A stretch of 64,000 nt of DNA, taken from NCBI RefSeq assembly GCF_014652355.1, contig NZ_BMYQ01000011.1, positions 1-64,000 of the forward strand, read 5' to 3'. Below, piece by piece: positions 7,928 to 17,834 of this stretch. Source of the stretch: Gemmobacter lanyuensis (GTDB taxonomy: Bacteria; Pseudomonadota; Alphaproteobacteria; Rhodobacterales; Rhodobacteraceae). Position numbers and translations under genes: made by a program. Within the stretch, counting starts at the first letter, position 1; each line of letters opens with the position of its first letter. The notes under the pieces were generated by a model. The model searched no databases, was not told the origin of the DNA, and saw only the letters and a program-made list of their open reading frames with translations.

Positions 7928-8956
7928 ATGTCGGAGATTACCACGGTCGGGCTCGATCTGGCGAAGAACGTGTTCCAAGCGCATGGGGCTGATGCCTCTG
8001 GGCGAGCTGTGCTTCGGAAGAAGCTTCGGCGCGACCAGGTGCTGGACTTCTTCGGCCGCCTGCCGCCGTGCGTGGTAGCCATGGAAGCCTGCGGCGGCGC
8101 CCATTTCTGGGGCCGCGAGATCGGCAAGCTCGGCCATGAGGTGCGGCTGATCCCACCCGCCTACGTGAAGCCTTTCGTGAAGCGGCAGAAGAACGACGCG
8201 GCCGATGCCGAAGCGATCTGCGAAGCGGCGCTTCGCCCGACGATGCGCTTCGTACCTGTGAAGAGCGAAGAGACCCAGGGGGCGGCGATGGTCTTCCGCA
8301 TCCGCGAGCTTCTGATTCGGCAGCGGACGCAAGCGATCAACGCCCTGCGAGGCCATCTGGGCGAGTTCGGGCAGGTCGTGCCGCAGGGAGCGGCCAACGC
8401 CGCCCGGCTGATCGCCATTGTGGAAGATGCCGACAGCGGCCTGCCCGCCGACGCCATCGCGACCTTGACGGTGCTGGTCGCGGCGCTTTCGCATCTCGAG
8501 GCCGAGATCGGCAAGCTCGACGTCGAGATCGAGGCGCGTGCAAGGAAGAACGAGGTGGCCCGCCGGCTGATGACCGTGCCGGGCATCGGCCCCCTGATCG
8601 CCACGGCCATTGCGGTATTGGCCCCGCCGCCCGAGACTTTCCGCAAGGCGCGGGATTTTGCGGCCTGGCTTGGCCTCACGCCGCGGCAGCACTCGACCGG
8701 CGGCAAGCAGCGGCTCGGTGCCACGACGAAGATGGGCGAGCGATCGCTCCGGCGGCTGCTGATCATCGGCGCGAACAGCGTGATCATCAAGCGACACGTC
8801 CATGCCGCTGCACGGCCGGGCACCTGGCTGGGCGGCATGCTGACGCGCAAGCCGCCGATGCTGGTGCGGGTCGCACTGGCCAACAAGATGGCGCGGATCG
8901 TCTGGGCCCTGATGGCCCGGGGCGGCGTCTACAAGTCTCCGGCCACGGCGGCATAG
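7928..8956 (+). CDS. IS110 family transposase
   Basis: A 342-residue DEDD (RuvC-like) transposase. The N-terminus GLDLAKNVFQAHG carries the first catalytic Asp; MEACGGAHFWGRE and KNDAADAEAICEA give the further acidic residues; the C-terminal Transposase_20 domain holds MTVPGIGPLIATAI and the STGGKQRLG motif with the catalytic Ser. The start at 7928 is chosen over 7886 because GAGGACGGTC precedes it and the family N-terminus is MxxxTxVGLDLAK. It is intact. The same family occurs at 42842-43861 and as a fragment at 44104-44358. Confidence 0.95.
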   Translation: MSEITTVGLDLAKNVFQAHGADASGRAVLRKKLRRDQVLDFFGRLPPCVVAMEACGGAHFWGREIGKLGHEVRLIPPAYVKPFVKRQKNDAADAEAICEAALRPTMRFVPVKSEETQGAAMVFRIRELLIRQRTQAINALRGHLGEFGQVVPQGAANAARLIAIVEDADSGLPADAIATLTVLVAALSHLEAEIGKLDVEIEARARKNEVARRLMTVPGIGPLIATAIAVLAPPPETFRKARDFAAWLGLTPRQHSTGGKQRLGATTKMGERSLRRLLIIGANSVIIKRHVHAAARPGTWLGGMLTRKPPMLVRVALANKMARIVWALMARGGVYKSPATAA

Positions 8957-9207
8957 CCGTCGTCGGTCGCGAGGACGTCGGAGCGGAAGAGGGCAAGGAG
9001 TGGTTTGGCGCAACGGTCGTAGACAGGATCAGAGGAACCAGCCTGCAACAAAGTGCCTTCGAGTACGCGGCGTTGATTTGGGATCTGATCCGCGAACACC
9101 ATACGGGCCCGCGGCGTGGAAGTGGCCGCATCAGAGGCCGGACACATGTCAGCACCCGACGATGCGCCAGGACGAGCCTGCAAATACCCTCTTGCGCAAG
9201 GGGCGGT
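8957..9207 (+). ncRNA. Candidate bridge/seek RNA region of IS110 copy 1
   Basis: The right non-coding end of this element shares blocks with that of copy 2 although the flanks differ. GGATCAG (9026-9032) can pair with CTGATCC (9085-9091), enclosing a loop that contains GCGTTGATT; copy 2 has GATCAGG and CCTGATC at nearly the same spacing. GGGCC-N-GCGGC follows about 14 bases later in both. IS1111-type elements are known to encode their guide RNA in this end. The transcript limits are not visible, so only the region is marked. Confidence 0.4.
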
Positions 9208-9208
9208 T

Positions 9209-10255
9209 ACACATGTTGCAGAAACGCTGCCTGACGCGTGACTTCCCCTTTCCCCCTCAGGTTCAGTCCACGCGAACGATCTCGGCTGTGCCGAGGGCAT
9301 TGAAGCGGTTCATGAGGGCGACGCGGATGTGGATTTCGGCGGTTTGTCGGTCAGGGTCTCTCGCGGCGATGCGGTCGCCGAAGGACTTGAGGCAGCGCAT
9401 CTTGGCTTCGGCGCGGCTGCGGGCGTGGTATCCTGTCCATCGCTTCCAAAACGCGCGGCCGTAGTGGCGTGTGGCGCGGAGGGTTTCGTTGCGGGCCTGG
9501 GCAGCTGGGCAATCCTCCTTCCACGGTCGACCATTCTTGCGGATCGGGATGATTGCGGTGCCACCGCGCGCGATGATGGCGATGTGGCAGCGGCGAGTAT
9601 CGTAGGCGCCATCTGCGGTCACGGTGCCGATGTCTTCGTCGTCTGGGATCTGGTCCAGCAGGTCTGGCAAGACGGGGCTGTCGCCTTCCCGGCTTGGGAT
9701 AAACTCGACCGCGCGGATGTCGGATGTGGCGGTGTCCATGGCCAGATGGACCTTGCGCCATTGGCGTCTTCCTTGGACACCATGCTTGCGGGTCTGCCAC
9801 TCGCCGTCGCCGAGGAACTTGATGCCGGTGCTGTCCACCAGCAGGTTCAGCGGCCCGTCGGCACGGCGATAAGGGATCTGCACTTTCAGGGTCTTCTGTC
9901 TGCGGCACAGCGTCGAGTAGTCCGGAACGGGCCAGTCCAGCCCCGCCAGCCGCAGCAGGCTTGCGACCATCCCGGCGGTCTGCCTGAGCGGCAGCTTGAA
10001 CAGTACCTTGATCGACAGGCAGAACTGGATCGCCGCGTTCGAGAAGACCGGCGGGCGCCCCGTACGGCCCTCATGCGGCGCGTGCCAAGCCATCTCCTTG
10101 TCCAGCCAGATCAGCAGTGACCCGCGCTTCCTGAGCGCAGCGTTGTAGGTGGACCAGTTGGTGGAGCGGGCGGGCTTGGGCTTGCTCATGTTGCCCGTCT
10201 AACCGCTTGGATTCACGTTGTGAATCCTTCACGGCGAAAGTTCTGCAACAACGCC
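9209..10255 (-). mobile_element. IS5 family element (IS903-like group)
   Basis: The transposase gene is flanked by inverted TGTTGCAGAA words: 9214-9223 on the left and its complement at 10241-10250 on the right, where it extends outward to GGCGTTGTTGCAGAA. The left outer bases do not match, so the left terminus may be decayed. No clear 9-bp target duplication was found. It sits at the right edge of IS110 copy 1 and cuts into whatever preceded the small gene at 10270. Confidence 0.75.
9263..10189 (-). CDS. IS5 family transposase
   Basis: A 308-residue DDE transposase. The N-terminal part (RTGRPPVFSNAAIQFCLSIK, about 42-61) is the IS5/IS903 DUF772-like domain; the catalytic triad is seen as LLVDSTGIK (D), TADGAYD (D) and RSRAEAKM (E). 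Length and motif order fit an intact enzyme. The gene reads leftward and fills almost all of the element. Confidence 0.94.
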   Translation of the reverse strand: MSKPKPARSTNWSTYNAALRKRGSLLIWLDKEMAWHAPHEGRTGRPPVFSNAAIQFCLSIKVLFKLPLRQTAGMVASLLRLAGLDWPVPDYSTLCRRQKTLKVQIPYRRADGPLNLLVDSTGIKFLGDGEWQTRKHGVQGRRQWRKVHLAMDTATSDIRAVEFIPSREGDSPVLPDLLDQIPDDEDIGTVTADGAYDTRRCHIAIIARGGTAIIPIRKNGRPWKEDCPAAQARNETLRATRHYGRAFWKRWTGYHARSRAEAKMRCLKSFGDRIAARDPDRQTAEIHIRVALMNRFNALGTAEIVRVD

Positions 10256-10269
10256 CCCCCGAAGCACCG

Positions 10270-10470
10270 ATGACCGAGTTGCCGGTCGACGTCCTGGTCG
10301 AGTACCGCGCCGAGATTGCCGCAGAGTTCGAGGCTTATTTCTCGTCGATCACGGAACACATCGCCTGCCTCGATGAAGAGCGCGCCCGCGTCCTGGACGA
10401 GGCCCGTTCTGCGACCGAGGCCTACACCCGCCTCATAAACACCATCCCTTTGAGAAAGGATCTCCCGTGA
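10270..10470 (+). CDS. Small hypothetical protein
   Basis: A 66-residue acidic, probably helical protein (EYRAEIAAEFEAYFSSITEHIACLDEERARVLDEA...) that I do not recognise. The Met at 10270 is preferred over the in-frame start at 10207, which would read from inside the IS5 element. It overlaps the next gene by four bases (ATGA-type), so the two form one transcription unit whose upstream part was probably removed by the insertion sequence. Confidence 0.55.
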   Translation: MTELPVDVLVEYRAEIAAEFEAYFSSITEHIACLDEERARVLDEARSATEAYTRLINTIPLRKDLP

Positions 10471-11105
10471 AACCTCACCTCCCTGCCCTGCTCCTTAGCC
10501 TTGGGCTTTCGACCGCCGTCGTCTCACCGGCCGCTGCCTATCCGGTCGACTGCGCGATTCTGCTCTGTCTCGCAGGGGGCTGGCCGGCCTCCGCCGAATG
10601 CGCCCACGCGCGGGCGGTCTTCATTCGGCGCATCACACCCTGGCCGATCGAGCCGCCGCTGCAGATCTGGAATTGTCCGATGCGGGCAAGTTTCCATGGT
10701 GAGGCGAAACCGATCGAGCGCCTGTTCGCCATTGCTGTTGGCGGTGAACCGGTGCCGCTCGTCTCGTTTCCGGAAACACCGCTGGCGCTTCAGCTCGTCC
10801 AGAACCGGGCGGATGTCGACATCTCCGATCCGGTGTTTGACTTCGTCCGGTCGATCCGGGTGTTCGAGATCACCTACCAGCAGCGACGCAATCAGCATGG
10901 GGACTGCAACAGCTGGGGCAGCGTCTACATGGGCACCTATGGCGCTCAGGGCGACTACAGCCGTCGCCGGAGCAGTGTTTCTGCTGTTCCAGCTGCGTCA
11001 GATCTCGCTGTGCCGGCGGACTGCCGCGACTATCGGCACCGGTCAGTCTTCGTCGAGTGGCGCGACTATGAAGGAAGCTACGGCCATGAGGAGGTTCATT
11101 ACTGA
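10467..11105 (+). CDS. Secreted TrbM/KikA-like protein
   Basis: A 212-residue protein with a clear signal peptide (MKPHLPALLLSLGLSTAVVSPAAAY). After cleavage it has paired Cys residues in a pattern CAILLCLAGGWP...C...NCPM that resembles TrbM/KikA proteins of conjugation systems (C-x-LCL-x-G-x-P-x-x-C...C-P). Known TrbM proteins are periplasmic accessory factors of mating-pair formation. The family call rests on this short pattern only. Further Cys residues near the C-terminus suggest disulfides. No other transfer genes lie nearby, so this is probably a remnant of a transfer region. Confidence 0.5.
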   Translation: MKPHLPALLLSLGLSTAVVSPAAAYPVDCAILLCLAGGWPASAECAHARAVFIRRITPWPIEPPLQIWNCPMRASFHGEAKPIERLFAIAVGGEPVPLVSFPETPLALQLVQNRADVDISDPVFDFVRSIRVFEITYQQRRNQHGDCNSWGSVYMGTYGAQGDYSRRRSSVSAVPAASDLAVPADCRDYRHRSVFVEWRDYEGSYGHEEVHY

Positions 11106-11374
11106 GGCCTGCACGACCTCCCTCCGACGAAACGATCGGAAGACGTAGCCCCCAGAAACAGAAACGACGTCAGATCATAGGCCCGACGCCGCACTGATTT
11201 CCTCGTGGTAGCGGGAAACGATCGCGAGCATATCGACCACGATTGGGTGTGCCTGGACGGGCCGCTACAAGCAGCGTGAGGGTGGGATGGCAGAGTTCAC
11301 TCTTGCGGCGCATCTGGCAAGATAGAAGGAGCGCTCGGGTCTCATCTCATCCCACGCCTTGGCAATCTTCTGGA

Positions 11375-12268
11375 TCACGTCGCAGGAGTTTCACTCTGAC
11401 TATCTGAGGTTCCCAAAATCGGACGCGCAGTAGGTATCAAGGTGATCACCAATCCGGAAAGTACGAGTATCGAGCCCATAAGGAAACCGGATGTCAGGGT
11501 CTCATCAAAGAAGGTCACTCCGATGAACATGCCGAGCAGCGGCATCAAGAGCGCAAATGGGGCAACCTGATCCATACGGTTGCGTTCCAGCAACCAGTAC
11601 CAGATCAGATAGGCCGCCACGAAGGACCCGAAGCCAAGTAGTGCCACTCCAAACCATTCGTAGGCCGAACCCGTCGCCAGAAGGTGGAGATGGTTCCGCT
11701 CAACGGCAAACGACACGATCAGCAACTGGGGCGTCGCCATCAGGGACGTCACCCCGATCAGCTGCCTGGTAGCATCGCGTGAGTACCGCCGTATCAGTGC
11801 TTGGCCGAGGCCCCAACTGGCGGTTCCCGCAAGTATCAGCAACAGCCCGGACAGGCTGCTGCCAGAACCCGGCGACCCGAGGACCACAGCAATCCCGAGG
11901 ATTGAGACGGCGACGCCGATCATTCGGAAGGGGCTAAGCTTCTCGAGACCGAAAAGAGACGCAGCAATAATTGCGAAGGGTACCTGTGCCTGAACGACCA
12001 GATTGGCCAACGACGTATCAACCAGCGCCACCCCCGAGAAGATAAGGGCACTTTGCAGGCCGCACCCCAGGACAGAGATGAGGATGAGCCAGCGCCAAGG
12101 GGTCAGGATGGGGGAACCAGGCCGAAAAAGAGTTATACCAGCAATCGCATACATCATCGCCGTCGTGAACAATGGCTGAAAGTGAACCAGCGCTCCTTTT
12201 CCGAAAGAATAACCGGTTGCCCAAAGCAAAGGCGGCAGGACGGCGATCAGAATGTGAACTGGTTTCAA
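11375..12268 (-). CDS. EamA (DMT) family transporter
   Basis: A 297-residue inner-membrane protein with ten predicted membrane segments in two EamA halves. The internal repeat is visible: the first half begins PPLLWATGYSFGKGALVHFQPL, the second GTASWGLGQALIRRYSRDA. Family members export amino acids, drugs or metabolites by proton exchange; the substrate cannot be read from sequence. It is transcribed in the same direction as the opine operon that ends 160 bases upstream, so it could be co-transcribed as an exporter of surplus amino acid, but the gap makes this uncertain. Confidence 0.88.
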   Translation of the reverse strand: MKPVHILIAVLPPLLWATGYSFGKGALVHFQPLFTTAMMYAIAGITLFRPGSPILTPWRWLILISVLGCGLQSALIFSGVALVDTSLANLVVQAQVPFAIIAASLFGLEKLSPFRMIGVAVSILGIAVVLGSPGSGSSLSGLLLILAGTASWGLGQALIRRYSRDATRQLIGVTSLMATPQLLIVSFAVERNHLHLLATGSAYEWFGVALLGFGSFVAAYLIWYWLLERNRMDQVAPFALLMPLLGMFIGVTFFDETLTSGFLMGSILVLSGLVITLIPTARPILGTSDSQSETPAT

Positions 12269-12430
12269 TTGCAGCGACTCACGGACAGGACCACCTTTGG
12301 AAGATAGGCCGGCGCATTGATCTGGATCGCCTGATCGCGACAGCTTTGATCGAAAGCTGGCGGTGCCGGAAATGCGGGATGATCGCCCGGGGCGGCAATC
12401 GGGTCGTATCAGGCCGGGCGCCGGCCGCGT

Positions 12431-13486
12431 CTAGCCCTGGACCGCCCGCGAGAGCATTCCGAACAGATCGCGCGGATCGTCGGGGTCCGCGATGATGTCA
12501 AGCCGCTGGAACAGGTCGGTCCCTTCCAGCCGGTCGCGGATATAGCAGAGCGCCGAGAAATCCTCGATGGCAAAGCCCACCCCGTCGAACAGCGTGATCT
12601 GGCGGTCCGAAGTGCGGCCGGGCGCGGTGCCGGCGATGACTTGCCACATCTCGGTGACGGGGAAGTCCTCGGGCATCTGCTGGATCTCGCCCTCGATCCG
12701 GGTTTGCGGGGTGTATTCCACGAAGACATCGGACCGGCGCAAGATGTCGCCGTGCAACTCTGTCTTGCCGGGGCAGTCGCCGCCTATGGCGTTGATGTGG
12801 ACACCGGCCCCCACCATGTTGTCGGTCAGGATCGTGGCATACTGCTTGTCTGCGGTACAGGTGGTGACGATCTGCGCCCCTTCGATGGCCTCTTGCGCGG
12901 TCTTGCAGGCGGTCAACCCGATGCCCCGATCAGACAAGTTCCGCATCAGTTTGGCCGTCGCGGCGGGGTCGATGTCGTAGAGCCGCAGCTCGCTGATCCC
13001 GCAGATTGCGCGCATCGCAAGGGCCTGAAACTCGGATTGCGCGCCATTGCCGATCATCGCCATGGTCGTGGCGCCTTTGGGCGCCAGATGGCGCGCGACC
13101 ATGGCGCTTGTCGCGGCGGTGCGCAGCGCCGTCAACAGCGTCATTTCGGTCAAGAGTTCAGGATAGCCGGTGTCGACACGCGCCAGAAGGCCGAAGGCGG
13201 TGACCGTCTGCAAGCCCGATTTCGTGTTCTTCGGGTGGCCTTTCACATATTTGAAACCGTAGCTGACCCCATCCGATGTCGGCATCAGCTCGATCACACC
13301 TTCGGCCGAATGGCTGGCCACGCGCGGCGTCTTGTCGAACAGGGTCCAGCGGCGGAAGTCGTCCTCGATATAGCGGGCAAGGTCGCGCAGCGCGGTCTCG
13401 ACGCCGATGCTGTTGACCAGCCGCATCATGTTTTCCACGCTGACAAAGCGAATGAAGGCAAGGTCCGAGGGTTTGGGGGCGGTCAT
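12431..13486 (-). CDS. ocd: Ornithine cyclodeaminase
   Basis: A 351-residue cytosolic NAD-dependent enzyme of the mu-crystallin family that turns L-ornithine into L-proline and ammonia. It closely follows the Ti-plasmid enzyme throughout: [23 protein letters not shown] near the start, [17 protein letters not shown], the nucleotide-binding [11 protein letters not shown] near residue 145 and [17 protein letters not shown] near 230. Last gene of the operon, nine bases after arginase. Together they give arginine to ornithine to proline, as in opine catabolic regions. The second member of this family in the window (44520-45485) is a different enzyme. Confidence 0.93.
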   Translation of the reverse strand: MTAPKPSDLAFIRFVSVENMMRLVNSIGVETALRDLARYIEDDFRRWTLFDKTPRVASHSAEGVIELMPTSDGVSYGFKYVKGHPKNTKSGLQTVTAFGLLARVDTGYPELLTEMTLLTALRTAATSAMVARHLAPKGATTMAMIGNGAQSEFQALAMRAICGISELRLYDIDPAATAKLMRNLSDRGIGLTACKTAQEAIEGAQIVTTCTADKQYATILTDNMVGAGVHINAIGGDCPGKTELHGDILRRSDVFVEYTPQTRIEGEIQQMPEDFPVTEMWQVIAGTAPGRTSDRQITLFDGVGFAIEDFSALCYIRDRLEGTDLFQRLDIIADPDDPRDLFGMLSRAVQG

Positions 13487-13495
13487 GGCGGTCCT

Positions 13496-14422
13496 TCAGG
13501 AATGGCTGCGGGTGGGCCGGTCAAAGACGCAGCGGCCGAACAGCGAGGCGGTCAGATCGACCATCAGAGCGGCGGTTCGCCCGCGATCGTCGAGAAACGG
13601 GTTCAGTTCCACAAGGTCCAGCGAGGTGACAAGCCCGCTGTCGTGCAGCATCTCCATCGCCAGATGCGCCTCGCGGAAGGTGGCGCCGCCCGGCACGGTG
13701 GTGCCGACGGCGGGCGCGATGGCGGGGTCGAGGAAATCGACATCCAGCGACAGGTGCAGCATGCCGTTCGCGGCCCTCACTGCGGCGATGAACTCGGCCA
13801 GCGGGGCGGCGATGCCGCGTTCGTCGATCTGGCGCATGTCGATGGCACGCATGCCCGCCGACTGAATCGCCGCGCGTTCCGGCCCGTCGACCGAGCGCAG
13901 GCCGATGAAGCAGATGTTTCGCGGCGGCACCGGATTCGCCATCGGCGGAAACCCGTCAAAGCCGGGCTGCCCGGTGACATAGCCGATGGGCGTGCCGTGC
14001 AGGTTGCCCGAGGCCGAGGTGGCCGGGCTGTGGATGTCGGGATGGGCATCCAGCCACAGGACGAACAGCGGTCGGCCTTTCGCCGCGGCGTGATCGGCCA
14101 CGCCCGCCACGGTGCCCAGCGACAGCGCATGATCGCCGCCGAGGAAGATCGGAAAGCCGGTGGCCATCGCGTCACGGGCAGCATTCGACAGAAGCCTCGT
14201 CCATTCGATGTTTTCGGACCGGGCATGGACCTGCCCGGCGGGCGCGGGCGGCGGCGCCTTGGGGCCGGGCACGTCGCCCCGGTCCTCGACCCGCCAGCCA
14301 AGATCGGCCAGCGTCTCGGCAAGGCCCGCGACGCGATAGGCTTCTGGCCCCATCGAACAGCCGCGGCGGCGCTTGCCGCAATCAAGCGGCGCGCCGATCA
14401 GGATGCAGGTGCCGCCGCTCAT
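13496..14422 (-). CDS. Arginase
   Basis: A 308-residue Mn-dependent ureohydrolase that splits arginine into ornithine and urea. The start at 14422 is chosen because it overlaps the RidA stop (ATGA-type) and gives the family N-terminus [25 protein letters not shown]. The metal ligands are visible: [19 protein letters not shown] and SLDVDFLDP, followed by the C-terminal LDLVELNP motif. Typical length. In nopaline-type opine regions arginase sits beside ornithine cyclodeaminase just as here. Confidence 0.95.
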   Translation of the reverse strand: MSGGTCILIGAPLDCGKRRRGCSMGPEAYRVAGLAETLADLGWRVEDRGDVPGPKAPPPAPAGQVHARSENIEWTRLLSNAARDAMATGFPIFLGGDHALSLGTVAGVADHAAAKGRPLFVLWLDAHPDIHSPATSASGNLHGTPIGYVTGQPGFDGFPPMANPVPPRNICFIGLRSVDGPERAAIQSAGMRAIDMRQIDERGIAAPLAEFIAAVRAANGMLHLSLDVDFLDPAIAPAVGTTVPGGATFREAHLAMEMLHDSGLVTSLDLVELNPFLDDRGRTAALMVDLTASLFGRCVFDRPTRSHS

Positions 14423-14763
14423 GCCGACACCGCCGCCGTCACGATCACCTCGACCAGCAGGTCCGATCCGGCCAGCCGCGCCTCGCCGCAGGCCCGTGCA
14501 GGGGCGCAGCCTTCGGGCATCCACTCGTCCCACACCGCATTCATCGCGTCATAGTCGGCCATATGGGCAAGCCAGATCGTCGCTTGCAGGATGTCGCGGC
14601 GCGAGGATCCGGCTTCGGTCAGCAAGGCATCGACGCGGGACAGGCAGTCGCGGGTCTGCTCGGCCACGGTGGCGCCTGCGCCGACCTGTCCGCACAGCCA
14701 GATTGTGCCGTTGTGGCGGACGATGCGGCTCATCCGGGCGGTGGTGTGGAAACGCTCGATCAT
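14419..14763 (-). CDS. RidA family protein
   Basis: A 114-residue YjgF/YER057c/UK114 protein; relatives hydrolyse reactive enamines and imines to ketones plus ammonia. The start at 14763 overlaps the stop of the upstream permease (ATGA-type). [24 protein letters not shown] and the [21 protein letters not shown] block, with the Arg that contacts the substrate carboxylate in RidA, are present. The oxidase in this operon makes imino acids, so a RidA here fits the job of clearing them. Confidence 0.88.
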   Translation of the reverse strand: MIERFHTTARMSRIVRHNGTIWLCGQVGAGATVAEQTRDCLSRVDALLTEAGSSRRDILQATIWLAHMADYDAMNAVWDEWMPEGCAPARACGEARLAGSDLLVEVIVTAAVSA

Positions 14764-15521
14764 TTGATCCCCATGGGTGGTGCGACGGCGGCGGCGGCGG
14801 GTTCGCGGCGGCGTTCCAGATGGCGCAGATAGCGCCGCTCCAGCCAACGGAAGACCCGGGTGATGGCAAAGACGATGATGAAGTAGAGGACGGCCGCGGT
14901 GATCAGCCCCTCATAGGCCAGGTAGTAGCGCCCGTTCAGCCAGCGGCCGACGCCAAGTATGTCCTGCAGGGTGATGGTACTGGCCACGACCGAGCCGTGC
15001 AGCATGAAGATCACCTCATTGGAGTAGGCAGGAATGGCGCGGCGAAAGGCCGACGGCAGGATGATGCGGCGCAAGCGTCCGCAGTAGGAATGGCCGGTGG
15101 CGATCGCCGCCTCGACCTCGCCTGCGGGCGTATCGACGATGGCGCCGCGCAACAGCTCGGTCGAATAGGCGGCGGTGTTCAGGGTGAAGGCAATCAGCGC
15201 GCACCACCAGGCCTGCGACAGTACGGGATCCCACAGCCACGAGTCGCGGATGAAGGCAAATTGGCCCGCGCCGTAATAAAGCAGATAGGTCTGCACCAAC
15301 AGCGGCGTGCCGCGAAAGACATAGGTATAGGTCCAGACCAGCGGGTTCAGCACCCGGTGGCGCGACGCACGGGCAATGGCCAGCGGCACGGCAAGCGCGG
15401 CGCCAAGCGCCAGCGATAGAAAGGTCAGGCCCAGCGTCACCCGCACGCCGACCAGGAAACGGTCGAAATTCTGGGCGATCAGCGGCAGGTCCAGCGGGAA
15501 CCAGTTCAGAAAGGTTTCCAT
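14760..15521 (-). CDS. Amino-acid ABC transporter permease (HisM/OccM-like)
   Basis: A 253-residue inner-membrane permease of the polar amino acid family. The N-terminal [27 protein letters not shown] segment begins the first membrane helix and the EAA loop reads [22 protein letters not shown], where the ATPase docks. It pairs with the next upstream permease to form the membrane channel of a lysine/arginine/ornithine- or opine-type importer. Four-base overlap with RidA downstream and three bases from the other permease upstream. Confidence 0.93.
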   Translation of the reverse strand: METFLNWFPLDLPLIAQNFDRFLVGVRVTLGLTFLSLALGAALAVPLAIARASRHRVLNPLVWTYTYVFRGTPLLVQTYLLYYGAGQFAFIRDSWLWDPVLSQAWWCALIAFTLNTAAYSTELLRGAIVDTPAGEVEAAIATGHSYCGRLRRIILPSAFRRAIPAYSNEVIFMLHGSVVASTITLQDILGVGRWLNGRYYLAYEGLITAAVLYFIIVFAITRVFRWLERRYLRHLERRREPAAAAVAPPMGIK

Positions 15522-15524
15522 CGC

Positions 15525-16214
15525 TCAGGCCCTTTGCACGCCGCGGCTGTAGCGCCGTTCCAGTGCACGCAGGCCCAGGTCCGACAGCGCCGTCAGGCCA
15601 AGATAGATCACGAAGGCCGCCGCCATGAAGGTGAACAGCGCGTCAGTCGACCGGCCCGCCGCAAAGGCGTTGTAGACCAGATCCTGCAAGCCGATGACCG
15701 AGACCAGCGCCGTCGTCTTCAGCTGCACCAGCCAGTTGTTGCCGAAACCGGGCAGGGCATAGCGCACCATCTGCGGCCAGACGATGCGGCGGAACAGAAG
15801 CGGGCGCGACATGCCGATGCTGATTCCGGCTTCGATCTGGCCTCGCGGGATGGCAAGGATCGCACCGCGGAAGGTTTCGGTGAAGTAGGCGCCGAAGATC
15901 ACGCCGATGGTCAGGGCGCCGGCGGCGAACTGGCTGACCTCGAGATAATCCCAGAGGCCGGTGGCAGCGCCGATGGCGTTCAGCGTGACCTGCCCGCCGA
16001 AGAAGACCAGCATGATCAGCACAAGGTCCGGCACGCCGCGCACCAGCGTCGTATAGGCGCCGGCCAGCGCCCTTGCGGTGCGGTTGGCCGATAGTTTCGC
16101 CCAGGCGCCGATCAGCCCCAGAGCTACCGAAAAGAACAGCGAGGCCAGCGCAATCTGAACCGTTGTCACCAGCCCGGCCCAAAGCTGTGATCGGTATTCG
16201 ATAAGAAGATCCAT
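15525..16214 (-). CDS. Amino-acid ABC transporter permease (HisQ/OccQ-like)
   Basis: A 229-residue inner-membrane permease, partner of the downstream permease. LLIEYRSQLWAGLVTTVQIALASLFFSVALGLIGAW is the family N-terminus and QIEAGISIGMSRPLLFRRIVWPQM the EAA loop. The ATG at 16214 is chosen over a GTG four codons earlier because a TGAGG ribosome binding site lies a few bases before it. Gene order binding protein, Q, M matches the occ/noc opine uptake systems. Confidence 0.93.
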   Translation of the reverse strand: MDLLIEYRSQLWAGLVTTVQIALASLFFSVALGLIGAWAKLSANRTARALAGAYTTLVRGVPDLVLIMLVFFGGQVTLNAIGAATGLWDYLEVSQFAAGALTIGVIFGAYFTETFRGAILAIPRGQIEAGISIGMSRPLLFRRIVWPQMVRYALPGFGNNWLVQLKTTALVSVIGLQDLVYNAFAAGRSTDALFTFMAAAFVIYLGLTALSDLGLRALERRYSRGVQRA

Positions 16215-16233
16215 GCCTGACCTCACGCAAAGG

Positions 16234-16258
16234 CCGGGGGCGCGGGATGCGCCCCCGG
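16234..16258 (-). terminator. Strong intercistronic hairpin
   Basis: CCGGGGGCGC and GCGCCCCCGG form a perfect 10-bp stem around a 5-base loop, between the binding-protein gene and the first permease gene. It has no T-run, so it is more likely a stabiliser or partial terminator that keeps the binding protein more abundant than the membrane parts, as is common in such operons. Confidence 0.6.
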
Positions 16259-16265
16259 GGTCCGG

Positions 16266-17048
16266 TTACATCCCGTCGGGACGGCCGCCGTAGATGTCGA
16301 AGGGGAAATACTTGTCGTTGACGGTCTTGTAGGTGCCGTTGTCGCGGATCGCGGTGATCGCCGCGCTGAAGGCGTCGCGCAGTTCTTCCTCACCCTGGCG
16401 CACGGCAATGCCCACGCCTTCGCCATAGCAATCGACATCGGTATGATCGCCGGCAAGGAAGGCAAAATCCGCGCCCTCGGGTTTGGACAGGAAGCTTTCC
16501 TGCGAGATCAGCGAATCCGACAGTTGCGCGTCGATCCGGCCAAGGGCAAGGTCGCTGAACACTTCTTCCTGCGTGCCGTAAAGGACGATTTCCGCCTCGG
16601 GGAACATCTTTTCGGCATAGCACTGGTGGGTCGAGCCGCGCTGCACGCCCAGACGCTTGCCAGCCAGCCCTGTCGCCGTGCCTTCAAGGCCGGAGTCCTT
16701 CTTCGCCACCACCCGCGCCGGGGTCTTGTAATACTTCGCCGAAAAGTCGATCTGGCGCTTGCGTTCCTCGGTGATCGACATCGAGGCGACGATGGCGTCG
16801 AACTTCTTCGCCTTCAGCGCCGGGATCATCCCGTCCCAGTCCTGTTCGACCAGCTCGCAGTCGCGCTTCATCTCGGCGCACAGCGCCATGGCGATGTCGA
16901 TGTCAAAGCCCGCAAGGCTGCCGTCCGCCTGCTTGAACGAGAAGGGCGGATAGGCGCCTTCGACGCCGATGCGCAGCTTGTCCTGCGCAAAGGCGCCGGT
17001 GGCAAGGGTCGCAAGGGTGGCTGCGGCGATGAGGGTCTTTCTGATCAT
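16266..17048 (-). CDS. Periplasmic amino-acid/opine-binding protein
   Basis: A 260-residue solute-binding protein of the LAO/HisJ family. The signal peptide (MIRKTLIAAATLATLATGAFA) is followed by DKLRIGVEGAYPPFSFKQADGSLAGFDIDIA, the typical family start, and the later GVQRGSTHQCY and GRIDAQLSDS blocks that line the ligand pocket. It would capture a basic amino acid or its opine in the periplasm. The pathway genes around it point to nopaline, octopine or arginine. Confidence 0.93.
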   Translation of the reverse strand: MIRKTLIAAATLATLATGAFAQDKLRIGVEGAYPPFSFKQADGSLAGFDIDIAMALCAEMKRDCELVEQDWDGMIPALKAKKFDAIVASMSITEERKRQIDFSAKYYKTPARVVAKKDSGLEGTATGLAGKRLGVQRGSTHQCYAEKMFPEAEIVLYGTQEEVFSDLALGRIDAQLSDSLISQESFLSKPEGADFAFLAGDHTDVDCYGEGVGIAVRQGEEELRDAFSAAITAIRDNGTYKTVNDKYFPFDIYGGRPDGM

Positions 17049-17069
17049 GGTGGTTCCTCCTCTGGGTGA

Positions 17070-17830
<761 letters not shown>

Positions 17831-17834
<4 letters not shown>

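Larger units (their letters stand above)
7853..9207 (+). mobile_element. IS110 family (IS1111-like) element, copy 1
   Basis: A DEDD transposase gene with a short left non-coding end (about 75 bases) and a long right non-coding end (about 250 bases), the layout of the IS1111 group. The left end begins TTGATGATGTGACCGCCCC, matching the left end of the second copy (TTGATGAGGTGGACGGCCCC) at 42.75 kb. GCGTTGAT occurs at both 7851 and 9071. The right limit is uncertain because an IS5-type element follows directly; the end given is where that element seems to start. Confidence 0.7.

Noticed and set aside
8929-9300. 123-codon minus-strand frame between IS110 copy 1 and the IS5 gene
   Set aside because: It spans an element boundary and has no recognisable domain; the region is better explained as the non-coding IS end.
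12412-12426. GGCCGG/CCGGCC hairpin just after the ornithine cyclodeaminase stop
   Set aside because: Stem of only six pairs with a 3-base loop and no T-run; too common in high-GC DNA to call a terminator.
12641-14554. 637-codon plus-strand frame opposite ornithine cyclodeaminase and arginase
   Set aside because: Shadow of two well-supported enzymes; the composition is rich in Arg, Gly and Ala with no motif.
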